Below are positions 17,307 to 26,653 of a stretch of DNA of 35,406 nucleotides, one piece after another. Origin of the DNA: Sedimentisphaerales bacterium (GTDB lineage Bacteria > Planctomycetota > Phycisphaerae > Sedimentisphaerales > Anaerobacaceae); assembly GCA_016927855.1 (NCBI GenBank), contig JAFGLV010000011.1, positions 1-35,406 on the forward strand. The letters run 5' to 3'. Position 1 is the first letter of the stretch. Every line of letters starts with the position of its first letter. Below the pieces are notes generated by a model. That model had not been told where the DNA came from, ran no database searches, and worked only from the letters and a program-made list of their open reading frames with translations. The position numbers and the translations under genes are program-made.

Positions 17307-17432
17307 TTTGAAGATTTTCGCATGTTCTTTCCACAAGGAACGGAGGCGAGGGTCATGCGCCCTTTTGAGGTGTGACCGTAAAGCCAGCAGAGATAAGGTC
17401 TTAGAGCCTCACAAGAAGCCAAACCTGTGTAG

Positions 17433-17452
17433 GGGCGAATAATCATTCGCCC
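17433..17452. repeat. Short hairpin of the GGGCGAAT type
   Basis: GGGCGAAT-AATC-ATTCGCCC forms an 8-bp perfect stem with a 4-base loop, preceded by GTAG. It resembles one arm of the GTAGGGGC-type repeat at 23292-23344. It lies in the 511-base gap 17243-17753, which holds no gene but contains the blaI promoter, this hairpin, another repeat and the promoter at 17675. Confidence 0.6.
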
Positions 17453-17532
17453 TGGAGAGGCAAGCGTCTCACCTGCATCAGAAGACCAGAAGAGCCGAAC
17501 CGGGTCGGATATCAGCGGCAAGATGCCGACGA

Positions 17533-17585
17533 GACGCGCGGGCAAAGCCTGTCCTGAGCGATGCCGAAGGAATGCCCGCGACACA
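17533..17585. repeat. Dispersed GTGTCGCGGGC...GCCCGCG repeat (single copy)
   Basis: Read on the minus strand it starts TGTGTCGCGGGC and ends GCCCGCGCGTC, with GCGGGC/GCCCGC as stem. The loop is an ATTCCTTCGGC..CTCAGGAC module, which is also present at 6584-6610. Same family as 586-669 and 6552-6701. Confidence 0.75.
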
Positions 17586-17674
17586 TTGTCCGGCCCACAC
17601 AAAGCCCAGCCGCGTAGCGAGCGGACAGATCGCTGTCAATCTGATTTCACGCCGTTTCAGGACGATTCGCTGCG

Positions 17675-17702
17675 TTGACGCTGACCGGCACGAGGCTATG
17701 AT
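17675..17702 (+). promoter_or_regulatory. Sigma70-like promoter for the secreted glycosidase-like gene
   Basis: TTGACG (17675-17680), 16-base spacer, TATGAT (17697-17702); the ATG of the next gene is about 50 bases downstream. Both hexamers are five-of-six matches. Confidence 0.55.
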
Positions 17703-17753
17703 GAACATCGAACGCCAAGGCTGCTACGCCGGGCACTTAGGAAGGAGGTTCCG

Positions 17754-19049
17754 ATGGGCATGGGATCGAAGTGCAAACACATCCTCTCGGTGGTGGTCGT
17801 CCTGATGGTAGGCGACGCCCTCGGCGGCGGGCAGGCAGACCGATTCACTGCCACTATCCTCTACGATAATTACGCTCATGCCGAGGACCAAGCCATCGCC
17901 GCATTCCGCCAGGCGTACGGGGACCGTTTCCTCACCCTGGGAACGGGCACAGTCGTGCAGATTGCCAAGCACCGGGCTTCAGCCGAATTTCCGCGGGTCG
18001 CGATGCTGTGGGCCCCGATTCGAGGCGAGCGGTCGGCCGAGAGTATGGCGCGACACGATCTGATCATGGCCGGCGCCGGCAGCTTTGGTCTGAGATACGA
18101 CCGCGAACCGACGGGCCTGGCCGAGGGCTTCACCGCCGAATCGGTGACGCGGGCGAAAGAACGCCTCGCAGAAATCAGGCGGCTCAATCCGCGCGCTGTG
18201 ATCCTGTGTGAACTCTATTTCTACGAATACCGCGACGACTGGCTGCCCGAGGACCATGCCTGGTGGCTGCGCAAAGACGGCCATCGTCAGCAGTTCTGGC
18301 CGGGAACGCACCGCATGGACTGGGCCAATGCCGAGTACCGCGAGCATGTCGTCAAGGTCACCGCGGCTCTCCGGCCGGTCGGGTTTGATGGCGTTTTTTA
18401 CGACAACCTGCGGGAAGAACCCGAGCCCTGGGTGGCATTTCTCAAGGAAGTGCGGCAAGCCGTCGGCGACGAGTTCCTGATCCTCGCTAACGCCGGTTAC
18501 GCGGTGGGCAAGCACGACTTCGCGGCGCCCTACCTGAACGGAATGATGTACGAATCGGGCTGGAGCCACGGCCGCTCCGAGTGGGAGGACTGCATCGCTG
18601 CGATGCAACATACCCAATCGCTGCTGCGCGAACCGACGATCAGCGTGATCGAGCGCTTCGAGGAAACCGGCTCCAAAGCAGGCTGGCCCGGCGACCCCAA
18701 CCGGGGTAAGAAGCCCCCTGCCGACCCCCAAGCGCGGCGCTGGAGCCTGTGCTATGCCCTGACCATCGGCGATTTCTACTACCTGTTCTCCGACAACACC
18801 AGCCACCACCACGACTGGTACAGTGAGTACGACGCCAAGATCGGCCTCCCGACGGGACCGAGTGAGGAGATCGGCCCCTATACGTGGCAGAGACGATACG
18901 ACCGAGCGCTGGTAGTAGTCCATCTGCCGGGAGCGGCTGGGCCTCACGAGGTCAAGCTCGCCGAGCCGGCGAAGGATTCGCTGACGGGCCGTATCGCGAC
19001 GCAGTTCAGCATGGCTTCCGGCGACGGTGCCATCCTCGTGGCGCCATAG
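17754..19049 (+). CDS. Secreted putative glycoside-hydrolase-like TIM-barrel protein
   Basis: Protein of 431 aa with an N-terminal signal segment (charged start, hydrophobic ILSVVVVLMVGDAL, cut probably near residue 28). The body looks like a glycosidase-type barrel of the kind grouped as hypothetical glycosyl hydrolases (GHL15-like): AVILCELYFYEYRDDW near 148-163, then MDWANAEYREHVV, then the strand-end FDGVFYDNLREEP (about 217-229) and LILANAGYA. The acidic residues after DGVFYD are candidates for catalysis, but I cannot prove it. GGAGG lies 5 bases before ATG 17754, and a good promoter is at 17675. It stands alone between the blaI operon (divergent) and the MoxR operon. Substrate unknown; family call tentative. 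Confidence 0.6.
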   Translation: MGMGSKCKHILSVVVVLMVGDALGGGQADRFTATILYDNYAHAEDQAIAAFRQAYGDRFLTLGTGTVVQIAKHRASAEFPRVAMLWAPIRGERSAESMARHDLIMAGAGSFGLRYDREPTGLAEGFTAESVTRAKERLAEIRRLNPRAVILCELYFYEYRDDWLPEDHAWWLRKDGHRQQFWPGTHRMDWANAEYREHVVKVTAALRPVGFDGVFYDNLREEPEPWVAFLKEVRQAVGDEFLILANAGYAVGKHDFAAPYLNGMMYESGWSHGRSEWEDCIAAMQHTQSLLREPTISVIERFEETGSKAGWPGDPNRGKKPPADPQARRWSLCYALTIGDFYYLFSDNTSHHHDWYSEYDAKIGLPTGPSEEIGPYTWQRRYDRALVVVHLPGAAGPHEVKLAEPAKDSLTGRIATQFSMASGDGAILVAP

Positions 19050-19187
19050 CGCGGTCTCGTGGGTCCCATGGAACCGCGCAGGCTCGATTCTCCAGCGGAT
19101 GGGCCGGAAACTTGTAACTTTGGCTATACCGTTGCGTCTTTCAGATAGAAAGAACACGGTTTGGCTCAAGTGAGGTGGTGCTGTCCT

Positions 19188-20267
<1,080 letters not shown>

Positions 20268-20269
20268 TC

Positions 20270-20312
20270 GCGTTGGGTGCAACGCGCCCAACGCTATAGG
20301 TCCTATAGGACC
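20270..20312. repeat. Two palindromes between moxR and the DUF58 gene
   Basis: GCGTTGGG (20270-20277) and CCCAACGC (20287-20294) form an 8-bp stem starting just after the moxR stop. The perfect palindrome GGTCCTATAGGACC (20299-20312) follows, with a related GGACC-AATT-GGACC overlap. Probably a dispersed repeat. It may attenuate or stabilise the operon mRNA at this point. Confidence 0.7.
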
Positions 20313-20343
20313 AATTGGACCCATATCGCAGCGCGAGAAACCA

Positions 20344-21243
20344 ATGGCCGCGTCAACGCGCGAATATCTCGATCCGATCTTCCTGAGCAAGCTGGCCAAC
20401 ATGGAGCTGGTAGCTCGCTGTGCCGTCGAAGGCTTCTTCTCCGGTCTGCACCCCAGCCCTTTCCAGGGCTTCAGCGTCGAGTACAGCGACCATCGCGAGT
20501 ACCACCAGGGCGACGAAATGAAATTCGTCGACTGGAAGATCTTCGCCCGCACTGACCGGCTGTACATCAAGCGATTTCACCAGGAGACCAACACCACCGT
20601 CTACATCCTGCTCGACACGAGCCGGAGCATGTCATTCGCCGGGACCGACGCGGTCCGCAAGATCGACTACGCATCGTATTTGGCCGCGGCGCTGAGCTAC
20701 CTGATGCTCCAGCAAGGGGACAGCGCGGGACTGATTTCGTTCGCCGAGAAGATTACCGGTCAGATCCCGCCGGCCTCCAGACGGACGCACCTCAGCGCGA
20801 TCCTCACCGCGCTGGACCGTCACACAACCGCCGACGGCACAAACCTGGCCGGCATTCTCCACACCGTAGCGGAGACCACGAAACGACGCGGCCTGATCGT
20901 GCTCATCTCCGATCTGCTCGATGACGAGAACGACATCTTCAAGGGCCTGGCCCATCTGAAGTTTCTCAAGCACGACGTCATCGTCTTTCACGTGATGGAC
21001 CATCAGGAACTGACTCTCGACTACAAGGGCCTGATCCAGTTCGAAGACCTCGAATCGAAGGACAAGCTGCGGACCTTCCCCCAGTCGATTCAATCGGGTT
21101 ACCGTCAGCGCGTCGAGGCCTTCCTGGAGGAGGTGAAAAAGACGCTCGGCAATAGCGGGATCGACTACTGCCTGCTCGATACGTCCGAGCCGCTCGATAG
21201 AGCCTTCATCGCGTACCTGGTCAAACGCAGGAGGCTGATGTGA
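20344..21243 (+). CDS. DUF58 / vWA-like protein, MoxR partner
   Basis: Soluble protein of 299 aa. It has the DUF58 signature EYSDHREYHQGDEMKFVDWK (about 46-65), ARTDRLYIKRF and a vWA-type metal site DTSRSM at 91-96 (the DxSxS pattern), followed by GLIVLISDLLDDE. DUF58 proteins are encoded next to moxR almost everywhere and are thought to be its substrates or co-chaperones. The start chosen is ATG 20344, which gives the usual MAASTREYLDP-like N terminus; upstream codons in the frame are the repeat at 20270-20312 (reading as IGPIGPI) and are not part of the protein. The ribosome site is weak. It ends in a 4-base overlap with the next gene. Confidence 0.92.
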   Translation: MAASTREYLDPIFLSKLANMELVARCAVEGFFSGLHPSPFQGFSVEYSDHREYHQGDEMKFVDWKIFARTDRLYIKRFHQETNTTVYILLDTSRSMSFAGTDAVRKIDYASYLAAALSYLMLQQGDSAGLISFAEKITGQIPPASRRTHLSAILTALDRHTTADGTNLAGILHTVAETTKRRGLIVLISDLLDDENDIFKGLAHLKFLKHDVIVFHVMDHQELTLDYKGLIQFEDLESKDKLRTFPQSIQSGYRQRVEAFLEEVKKTLGNSGIDYCLLDTSEPLDRAFIAYLVKRRRLM

Positions 21244-23294
21244 GCTTTCTCGGATGGACATTTCTGTTCGGGGCTCTGGCGGTCGCTGGGCCGATCGCGG
21301 CGCACCTGCTGTCGAAACCTCGTTTTCGCAAGGTGCCTTTCACAATGTTGCGCTTCCTGCGCAGCGGTCAGCGTGAAAGTCACGCGCGACGACACCTGCG
21401 CGACCTGCTCGTCTTGCTGCTGCGTTGTGCGGCCATGGTCTTGATCGCGCTGCTGTTCGCGCGGCCGGTCCTGCATGTCACGCCAGAGCCTAAGGAGAGT
21501 CGGTCGGTTCATTATCTGGCCTTGGACGATTCGATGTCCATGGCCTATCGCGATGGCAACCGGACCTTATTCGAGCGCCTCACCGACGCGGCCCTCGAAC
21601 GCGTGCGCCGCGCGCCGGACGACAGTGTGTTCAACCTTTGCGCCCTGGCCTCGGGCCGGTCCGTCTTCGATCTGAGCAAAGGGCAGGCTATCGCGGAGAT
21701 CAAGAGGCTTAAACCGGTCCCCAGAAGCGCGTCGCTGGAGGGCTTCTTCACGGCGCTGCGCCAGGCCGGACAGACCGTCTCGCAAAGCGATACGCTCTCC
21801 GGTGCCGTCTTGAGCGACTTCTCGCCCAGCGTCCTGGCGCAGCTCGAGCAGGTACCTCAGCCGGCGCTTGTCGATGACGTGCAGCACGAGTCTGTCTTTG
21901 CAGTCGAGCCGATCGACAACGCCGCCATCGTCGCCGTCCGGCTGGCCGACGTGGTGGACAGTCAAATCCTGCTCGACGTCGTGGTTGCCAACTACGGCGG
22001 TCGCGAACAGCAACGAACCTTGGCGGCGCAGGTCCTCCATCTCGAATCGGCGGTCCTGGAATTGAAGCTGGCGGCGCAGCAGCGCGGTACGTTCCGCGTG
22101 CAGGTCAGCCCAGGTCCCAGACTCAGTCGTGCTGCCCAAGCCCATTGGCCGATCGAGCTGTCTCTCTCGCCTCACGACGGTCTGGCCGAAGACGATTCCT
22201 ATCGCGTCGCGGCCTACTTGCCTCCCACTGAACCGATTGACCTGCTGCTGGTTCACCGTGACGACCAAACCTTCCTGTTCGAGACGGCTATCGAGGCCTT
22301 GTCGAAGGCAAGTCATCTGGACGAAGTCGAGATCAGAAAGGTAACGCAAGACCGCTTGACCACCACCGATCTGGCCTGGGCGAACGTCACAGTTCTTTCG
22401 TCCCTGCCTGACAGCCCTGCGTGCAGTCCCGCCGATATCGAGCGCTATCTCCGCGCGGGAGGCAAGCTGATTTGTTTCGCCCAGCAAGCCCAGAGTTCGG
22501 AGGCTGCTCGACGGTTGTGGCAGGCTGGACTTCTGGCGGCGCTGCCGGACAAGTGGATCGATGAGGTTGCTTACCTGGAAGCGCAGCCTTACACACGCGA
22601 CTGGTTCGATCTCGATGACCGTGCGGTCCAGTCGCTGGTGGGCTATCGGCTTGACAAGATCGCGGTGAAAGGTGCGTGGCAATGCCGGACCGACCCCGAC
22701 GCGCAGTGCGTCTGGCGTTTCGCTAACGGCGCCGGCTTCATCTATGGCAAGTCCCTCGATCGGGGCCAGAGCGTATTTGTCAATACAAGCATCGACGATT
22801 CGCTCGGACTGCTCGCCAAGTCGCGCGCCTGGGTCGCATTCTGCCGATATCTGCTGAGTAAGAGTGACCAGATGCGACTGTTCTGCTTCTCCACCGCCGA
22901 GCGCCCCGCTTTGCGCACCGCCGGCGCCGCCAGCACGTTCGGAGAGCGGATAGCCGTGCAGGATTGTGACGGTCAGCGCACGGCCGCGCGGTTTGAGGGC
23001 GCGACGCTGCGTTTTCCCGCGCCGGCAGGAATCGGATGGATGAAGACCTTGGACGAACCCGAGCTGTACGCGCCGATCAATCTGCCTGACGGCGAGACGG
23101 ATCTGAGCGTGCCAACCGCTGAGGCGGTTGCCGCCGCGGTGCAGCGCACATTCGTCATAGACAAGGACAGGAGGCAGGCGGTGGCGCAGGCGAGCGTCAA
23201 GATCGAACGCAAACCCATCTGGCAATTCTTTGCCTGGGCAACCATCGCGCTGCTGCTAGTAGAATCGGCTTTAGCCAACCGGCTCAAGCGGTAG
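21240..23294 (+). CDS. BatA-like membrane protein with vWA domain
   Basis: Protein of 684 aa. The N terminus is the BatA-type module (FLGWTFLFGALAVAGPIAAHLL, then KVPFTMLRFL) with two membrane segments near 4-24 and 55-75. A vWA domain follows with a DxSxS metal motif DDSMS (96-100). The middle carries further extracytoplasmic beta domains and a ThuA/amidotransferase-like fold (VTVLSSLPDSP..DIERYLRAGGKLI, about 384-420). A single C-terminal membrane segment lies near 659-677. The start is GTG 21240, overlapping the stop of the DUF58 gene by 4 bases, which implies translational coupling. Predicted to be a membrane-anchored vWA partner of the MoxR ATPase. Function beyond that is not known. Confidence 0.85.
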   Translation: MSFLGWTFLFGALAVAGPIAAHLLSKPRFRKVPFTMLRFLRSGQRESHARRHLRDLLVLLLRCAAMVLIALLFARPVLHVTPEPKESRSVHYLALDDSMSMAYRDGNRTLFERLTDAALERVRRAPDDSVFNLCALASGRSVFDLSKGQAIAEIKRLKPVPRSASLEGFFTALRQAGQTVSQSDTLSGAVLSDFSPSVLAQLEQVPQPALVDDVQHESVFAVEPIDNAAIVAVRLADVVDSQILLDVVVANYGGREQQRTLAAQVLHLESAVLELKLAAQQRGTFRVQVSPGPRLSRAAQAHWPIELSLSPHDGLAEDDSYRVAAYLPPTEPIDLLLVHRDDQTFLFETAIEALSKASHLDEVEIRKVTQDRLTTTDLAWANVTVLSSLPDSPACSPADIERYLRAGGKLICFAQQAQSSEAARRLWQAGLLAALPDKWIDEVAYLEAQPYTRDWFDLDDRAVQSLVGYRLDKIAVKGAWQCRTDPDAQCVWRFANGAGFIYGKSLDRGQSVFVNTSIDDSLGLLAKSRAWVAFCRYLLSKSDQMRLFCFSTAERPALRTAGAASTFGERIAVQDCDGQRTAARFEGATLRFPAPAGIGWMKTLDEPELYAPINLPDGETDLSVPTAEAVAAAVQRTFVIDKDRRQAVAQASVKIERKPIWQFFAWATIALLLVESALANRLKR

Positions 23295-23344
23295 GGGCAA
23301 CCCCCTGTGGTTGCCCAAGGCGGGCACAGGGGCCCGCCCCTGCA
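23292..23344. repeat. Three-way-junction GTAGGGGC-type repeat
   Basis: The outer arms TAGGGGC and GCCCCTG enclose two hairpins: GGGCAACC..GGTTGCCC and GCGGGC..GCCCGC. The plan is the same as the element at 2461-2519 but the sequence differs. The repeat begins at the BatA-like stop codon and ends 6 bases before the next start codon. Confidence 0.8.
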
Positions 23345-23350
23345 GATGAT

Positions 23351-26300
23351 ATGCACGACCTCGTGGATGACATTCTGGATGATTTGATCGCACGTGTGGC
23401 CAAGGTGCGACGTTGGCTGCTGGCGCTGGGCGTGCTGAAGACTGCGGCGTTGTGGCTGGTCTGCATCTCGGTCTACATCGGCCTCTATGCGTTGCTCGAT
23501 CATCGCGTTCACCTGGGTACGTCGGGGCGCCTGTTGGCCCTGGTCCTGTTGATCGGCCTGCTGGCGGTGTTGTCCTACTATCTCGTTCAGACGCTGCGGC
23601 GTGACATGACCTACAGCCGTGCCGCTAACCATGTCGAGAACAAACGCAGCTTCGATCAACAGCTTGTCGCGGCGGTCGAGTACTATGAGAAAGGCGATAC
23701 GTATCCGTACTCCAAGGGCCTGGCCAGACAACTGGTGGTCCAGGTAGACACCGCGTCGCGCGATTTCGCCTTCGATTCGACCGTGGAGAAGTGGCGTGGT
23801 TATCTGCTGGCGGGTTGCGTCGTGCTTTGCCTGGCGGTCGTCGCGGTATTCGTGCACCAGAACATCGTCTACTTCTCCGCCTATTTCTCGCGCCTCATCC
23901 GACCGTTCTCAGCGATCGCACCGGTCCCGACCACAACCTTCGCGTCCATCACAGGCGACGTCGTGACTGCACCCGACGTGCCTGTGACGCTGACAGCGGA
24001 AGTCAAAGGACGTTTGCCGGAAGTTGCAGAACTGGTGCTCACCAGGCAAGACCCAGCGGAACCGAACGAGACATTGCGCCAGTCGCAGCGGATCGCGATT
24101 CATCCGACGGTCGATGCTGACGGGAACGTGACGCTCACTGCCGCGCCGTCATTCGCTGCACTTGGACACACGACGTATCGCTTCGAAACACCCGACGCTA
24201 ACTCAGAGACGCACACGATTACCGTAGCGCAACCTCCTACCATCGAGAGCATTACAGCGCTCGTGTCGCTGCCGAGCGAGGATGAAGGCCAGGTTCTTGC
24301 GGTGCGCGAGGAGAAGATCGAAGACCGGACGCTGGCGGTCCTGCCCTCCAGCCGTGTCGAACTTCGGATCGAGACGACCACGCCTGTGCGAGAAGCCACC
24401 GCTTGTGGATTGGGCAAACAGCCGGCCGTGCAGACTCTCAACGGCGCTCGGACATTCAGCGTGCGCTTCACGGCCGATCAACCTATGGCCCTGTCGTTCT
24501 GCCTGCTCGGTGTCGAAGGGTTGGCCAATAGCGAGCCCGAGGAGCTGCGCGTGGTGCTCAAGGCGGACGAGCCGCCGCAGTTCAAACTGCGCAGCCCCGA
24601 AGGCGATTGCCTGGCTACGGATGTCGCGAGTGTCCCCGTCGCGTTCGAGATCACCGATGACTTCGGTCTCGAAGCGGCGCAACTCTATTGCGAACTGCCG
24701 AGCGGCGAATGCCTTCTGCTCGATACGAACGATCCGCAGGGCGCCAGGCAGGCGCGTGTCTCCTATACGCTCGAACTGGAACGCTACGATCTGATGATCG
24801 GCGACAGCGTCTTGTACTACGCTCAGGCCAGGGACATCGCAACAGAGCAGAAGAAGGCGGATGCCAATTGCTGCAGTGACATCTACTTCGTGGAAATACG
24901 ACCCTATCGGCAGTACTGGCACCCACAGCCTGGCGGCGGGCCCAGCAACACGCCGGGGGCCGCAGCGGATGACCTCGGCGCCGTGCTCGAATACACGCGC
25001 GCCATTCTCAAGAAGACCTGGGCGCTGGCGCAGACGCCTGTGGTCATCCAGCGGGATCGGCCGAAGTCTGAGGCGCTGTCCGCCGACGTCGAGTACTGCA
25101 TCCAGACGCTGACTTCGCTGCGCGACGACCCGGAGGCGGGCTTTGACGACAGCATGAAGGCTAAGATCGACGAGGTGATCGACCTGAAAACGCAGGCACA
25201 ACGGCGTCTGTCAATCAGCGATGCCAACGGCGCGCTGTCACCTGAGCGCGACGCCTATCGCCTCCTGCGCAAGCTCATTGACGAATTGCACCTGAAGTGG
25301 AATCCGCCGCAGAGCGGTCAGAGCGTGCCGCAGGAGAAGCCCGAGCGCATCACGTTGCGCGAGAATCCCGACGTCGAGACCCCTCAGGACCAGCAGCGGA
25401 TCGAGAACCAGCTTGAGAAAGCCCAACAGAAGATCGACAAGCTGGCGCGCGAGCAGAAGGCCTTGAGGGCCAACCTGGCCAAGAGCTTTCAGGAGCAGAG
25501 CCAGTCCGGCGGTGAATCGCAAGCATCCGAATCTTCGTCACCGAGTTCTGGAAATAGCGGCCAATCGTCCGGTAGCGAGTCGCAAGCCTCGGACCAGCAG
25601 GGGGACGGTTCCGGCGCGCAGGTCGCGCAAAATGCAGCGGATCAAGAGAGTCAAGAGAGCACGAAAGGTGAGGAGGGACAGGAGGGTAGGGAGGGCGTGA
25701 CGACAGAGCAGATGCAGAGCGACTCATCCGGAGCAGACTCCTCTGCGTCCGAAAGCCAGGGCCAAGCAAATCAACAAGACGGCGCCCAAAAGCAGACCAC
25801 CGAGGGCTCCAGGGGGTCCCAGGGCCAGGGGCAATCGGGCAAAGGGCAGGCTGCAAAGCAAGGCGCCCCTTCGCATACTGACGGCTCACCGTCGGCGCAA
25901 GCTACGGCGGATTCACAGAGTGATGCGGTGCAGTCGTCAGCCGCTGCGGATGTGCGCATGCGCATGCTCGAGGCCAGGCAGAAGGCGTTACGCGCCCAGG
26001 CGGCCGAAGTCGCGCAAGAGCTCGCGCAGATGGCTCTGCCTGAATCCTCGCGCCAGGCCGGTGTGCGCGACCAAGCCAAGCAGCGTCTTGACGAAGCGGT
26101 CGAGAACATGAAGACGTTCGAGGAGAAGCTGGCGGACCTGCGCTACGAACCCTCTGCATCCGCAGACAAGCAGGCCCAAATGGCCGACCTGGCCGACGCG
26201 GCTGCGCGCGAACTGGTCCAGGCAGGCGAGGCAATCGAGCGGGGGCTTTCGGCGGGCAAGCCCATGACCGAAGCTGAGAAAGCCGAAGCCCTGGCCAGGC

Positions 26301-26653
26301 AGCTTGCCGAGGACGCCGCATCGCTCGATGAGTCGGTCAGTCCCGAGGAGCGAGAGGAAATGCTCGAGCGCCTCAAGGCAGCCGAGCGACTGCTCGAAAG
26401 CATGGCCACGCCGCAGTGGGCCAACGTCTCGCGTGGCGGCGGCCCCGGTCTTGTCTACACGCGCGGCGATACCGCCGACGACGTCAAGGCGGCGCGTCTG
26501 CTGGCCCAGCAGTTTTGGTCCATCGCGATCCAGGCGCGCGACCGGCAAGTGCGGCCCGTCGAGGACGAGCCGTCGGACGTGGAATTCGTCGAGGCCGAAA
26601 ACGAGTTCTTCGAGAATGCGGCCAAGTTCAAACCCCAAGGCGACCCTAAATGA
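23351..26653 (+). CDS. DUF4175-like large membrane protein with Gln/Ser-rich linker and coiled-coil tail
   Basis: Protein of 1100 aa. Membrane segments are about 22-49, 60-80 and 151-170, followed by an extracytoplasmic beta-rich part (about 190-520; FASITGDVVTAPDVPVTLTAEV). Then comes a helical, charged region (about 540-715) with EKAQQKIDKLAREQKALRAN-type coiled coil. A low-complexity Q/S/G/A-rich stretch follows (about 716-862), then a second helical region rich in A/E/Q (about 866-1020). This domain plan matches DUF4175-type proteins found beside MoxR and BatA genes. Function unknown; it may be a scaffold of the complex. The ATG at 23351 has no ribosome site because a palindromic repeat occupies the upstream bases. 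The end overlaps the next gene by 4 bases. Confidence 0.8.
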   Translation: MHDLVDDILDDLIARVAKVRRWLLALGVLKTAALWLVCISVYIGLYALLDHRVHLGTSGRLLALVLLIGLLAVLSYYLVQTLRRDMTYSRAANHVENKRSFDQQLVAAVEYYEKGDTYPYSKGLARQLVVQVDTASRDFAFDSTVEKWRGYLLAGCVVLCLAVVAVFVHQNIVYFSAYFSRLIRPFSAIAPVPTTTFASITGDVVTAPDVPVTLTAEVKGRLPEVAELVLTRQDPAEPNETLRQSQRIAIHPTVDADGNVTLTAAPSFAALGHTTYRFETPDANSETHTITVAQPPTIESITALVSLPSEDEGQVLAVREEKIEDRTLAVLPSSRVELRIETTTPVREATACGLGKQPAVQTLNGARTFSVRFTADQPMALSFCLLGVEGLANSEPEELRVVLKADEPPQFKLRSPEGDCLATDVASVPVAFEITDDFGLEAAQLYCELPSGECLLLDTNDPQGARQARVSYTLELERYDLMIGDSVLYYAQARDIATEQKKADANCCSDIYFVEIRPYRQYWHPQPGGGPSNTPGAAADDLGAVLEYTRAILKKTWALAQTPVVIQRDRPKSEALSADVEYCIQTLTSLRDDPEAGFDDSMKAKIDEVIDLKTQAQRRLSISDANGALSPERDAYRLLRKLIDELHLKWNPPQSGQSVPQEKPERITLRENPDVETPQDQQRIENQLEKAQQKIDKLAREQKALRANLAKSFQEQSQSGGESQASESSSPSSGNSGQSSGSESQASDQQGDGSGAQVAQNAADQESQESTKGEEGQEGREGVTTEQMQSDSSGADSSASESQGQANQQDGAQKQTTEGSRGSQGQGQSGKGQAAKQGAPSHTDGSPSAQATADSQSDAVQSSAAADVRMRMLEARQKALRAQAAEVAQELAQMALPESSRQAGVRDQAKQRLDEAVENMKTFEEKLADLRYEPSASADKQAQMADLADAAARELVQAGEAIERGLSAGKPMTEAEKAEALARQLAEDAASLDESVSPEEREEMLERLKAAERLLESMATPQWANVSRGGGPGLVYTRGDTADDVKAARLLAQQFWSIAIQARDRQVRPVEDEPSDVEFVEAENEFFENAAKFKPQGDPK

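Noticed and set aside
17243..17602. N-terminal extension of the second BlaI
   Set aside because: The strong AGGAGG before ATG 17242 and the BlaI-typical N terminus fix the start; the upstream frame covers the operator, hairpin and repeat.
19050..19187. Promoter for the MoxR operon (TATACC near 19125)
   Set aside because: No acceptable -35 hexamer at the right distance; the match is too weak to report.
25497..25935. Low-complexity Gln/Ser/Gly stretch considered as a tandem repeat or frameshift
   Set aside because: No regular period is seen and the frame continues into a clear helical domain; such linkers are usual in this protein type.
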